Positions 63,197 through 64,000 of a DNA stretch of 64,000 nt are shown one piece after another. This stretch comes from Amoebidium appalachense (lineage: Eukaryota; Ichthyosporea), in the NCBI GenBank assembly GCA_963693365.1, contig CAVNZM010000001.1:2108001-2172000 (forward strand), in the 5' to 3' direction. A program made the position numbers and the translations under genes. How positions within the stretch are numbered: the stretch's first letter is position 1; each line of letters begins with the position of its first letter. The notes beneath the pieces were generated by a model. That model was not told where the DNA came from, did no database searches, and worked only from the letters and a program-made list of their open reading frames with translations.

Positions 63197-64000
63197 TTTT
63201 ACATAAATGTATCAGTAGAACTGCGCTAACATGTGGATATTGATCCCAAAAAGATACATGCGTAGTTGCAAGCGCTTGAGTGAGCAGGCCCCCTTTTCCC
63301 CAGAAATTTCAGTGACCGTGGAGAAAGATTTTCCCTTCAGCTCGTACGCGCCCGTAACAACGTAAAAAACCATTCGTCTACTAATACTCATGCATTAAAT
63401 ACATGCGTGCATGTGGCGGAAATGGGTCACCGTACCGTCGTGGTCACGGTTAGTAGTGTTGCCCTGCCAACGTTATCGGCGTATCTCAGTGAATTTTCAA
63501 TGATTAGATAAAATAAATAAATTCAAGTGTCCGTGCATGCAGGGGGACTTCTCTCAATGGTTGGTTGGTTGTACATTCATCATAGCAGTCTTGAAAATCT
63601 AAAAAAGGCAAGGTGAAAACTTTTTTTTGACACTCACAGAGGTTAATAAGCAAAGCCTAGCACTAAGGCTAACACAAGCGCTTGAGTGGTGCAAGCTAAT
63701 TTGTGCAACAAATTTATATCTTCGCCCTTTCAATTTTAGGAAATTTGTGTATCCAGGTGCCATTGTGCCCGGAAGCCCCCTAGAACATGTGTACAATGAA
63801 CCAGCACAGTGCACGTCACTCACATCGGAAAACAGATCGCATAAACCCATAAAAGTCTTTATTTTCTATGCTGTAGAACATGTTTCATATAGCCTTACAC
63901 ATTTTATGACACTAAAATAATATGCTTAAATTCTGAATTCACAAGTTTATCTATTTGCTGCGATGATTGATGCACGTAAACTTATACGAGACTCCTGACC
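63197..64000. other. Upstream flank of the METTL24-like gene
   Basis: AT-rich single-copy DNA. A short unassigned frame (63627-63920, plus) has no domain. No promoter element can be named with confidence. Confidence 0.4.

Overview
This is eukaryotic DNA, almost entirely a pile-up of nested retrotransposons with a little host sequence at the right end. Eukaryotic signs are LTR, LINE and tyrosine-recombinase retroelements, long GT/GA microsatellites, poly(A)-tailed insertions, and a METTL24-like membrane-anchored methyltransferase. I cannot name the organism. An alga, protist or marine invertebrate would all fit (inference).

Layout, left to right. 1-3982: 5' part of a decayed Ty1/copia element (A, minus strand, running off the left edge). 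3983-5040: G-rich low-complexity DNA. 5041-11208: copia element B (minus, frameshifted). 11209 to about 23.5 kb: a very large APE-type LINE (LINE1, minus) with a gag-like ORF1, endonuclease, reverse transcriptase and RNase H. About 5 kb of in-frame 216-bp minisatellite sits between its endonuclease and RT. B interrupts it inside RNase H. 24581-27623: a truncated copia gag region (D, plus) between two truncated LTRs of the B/C family. 27624-35833: DIRS-order (PAT/Ngaro-like) copy 1, whose gag holds a solo copia LTR, which in turn holds copia derivative E fused to a small TRIM-like unit with a tRNA-like sequence. 35834-41860: copia element C (minus) with an intact 1468-codon Gag-Pol. 41861-42724: the resident LTR that C entered. 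42725-53829: DIRS copy 2, with RT deleted. Its recombinase gene is split by a Gypsy-like non-autonomous element G (44857-52295), whose 3' LTR is split by non-autonomous copia F (48169-52012). 53830-54032: another copia-type LTR. 54033-54289: a possible host exon. 54459-58987: a complete-looking two-ORF LINE (LINE2, minus) with poly(A) and target duplication. 58996-62086: host DNA with large microsatellites. 62087-63196: the METTL24-like gene.

The nesting order is supported by target-site duplications read directly: TTAAG (solo LTR in DIRS1), TTTGT (E/TRIM in that LTR), CGGCC (G in DIRS2), TAAAT (F in G) and GTTCCCCG (LINE2). Removing the inserts from the split 925-bp LTR restores exactly 925 bp, an independent check. 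C is the plausible autonomous helper for E and F, which keep LTR, primer-site and polypurine signals but little or no pol. DIRS copy 1 likewise has the RT/RNase H that copy 2 lacks. Left-hand elements A, B and LINE1 carry many one-base indels, often in homopolymers, so decay and sequencing error cannot be told apart here.
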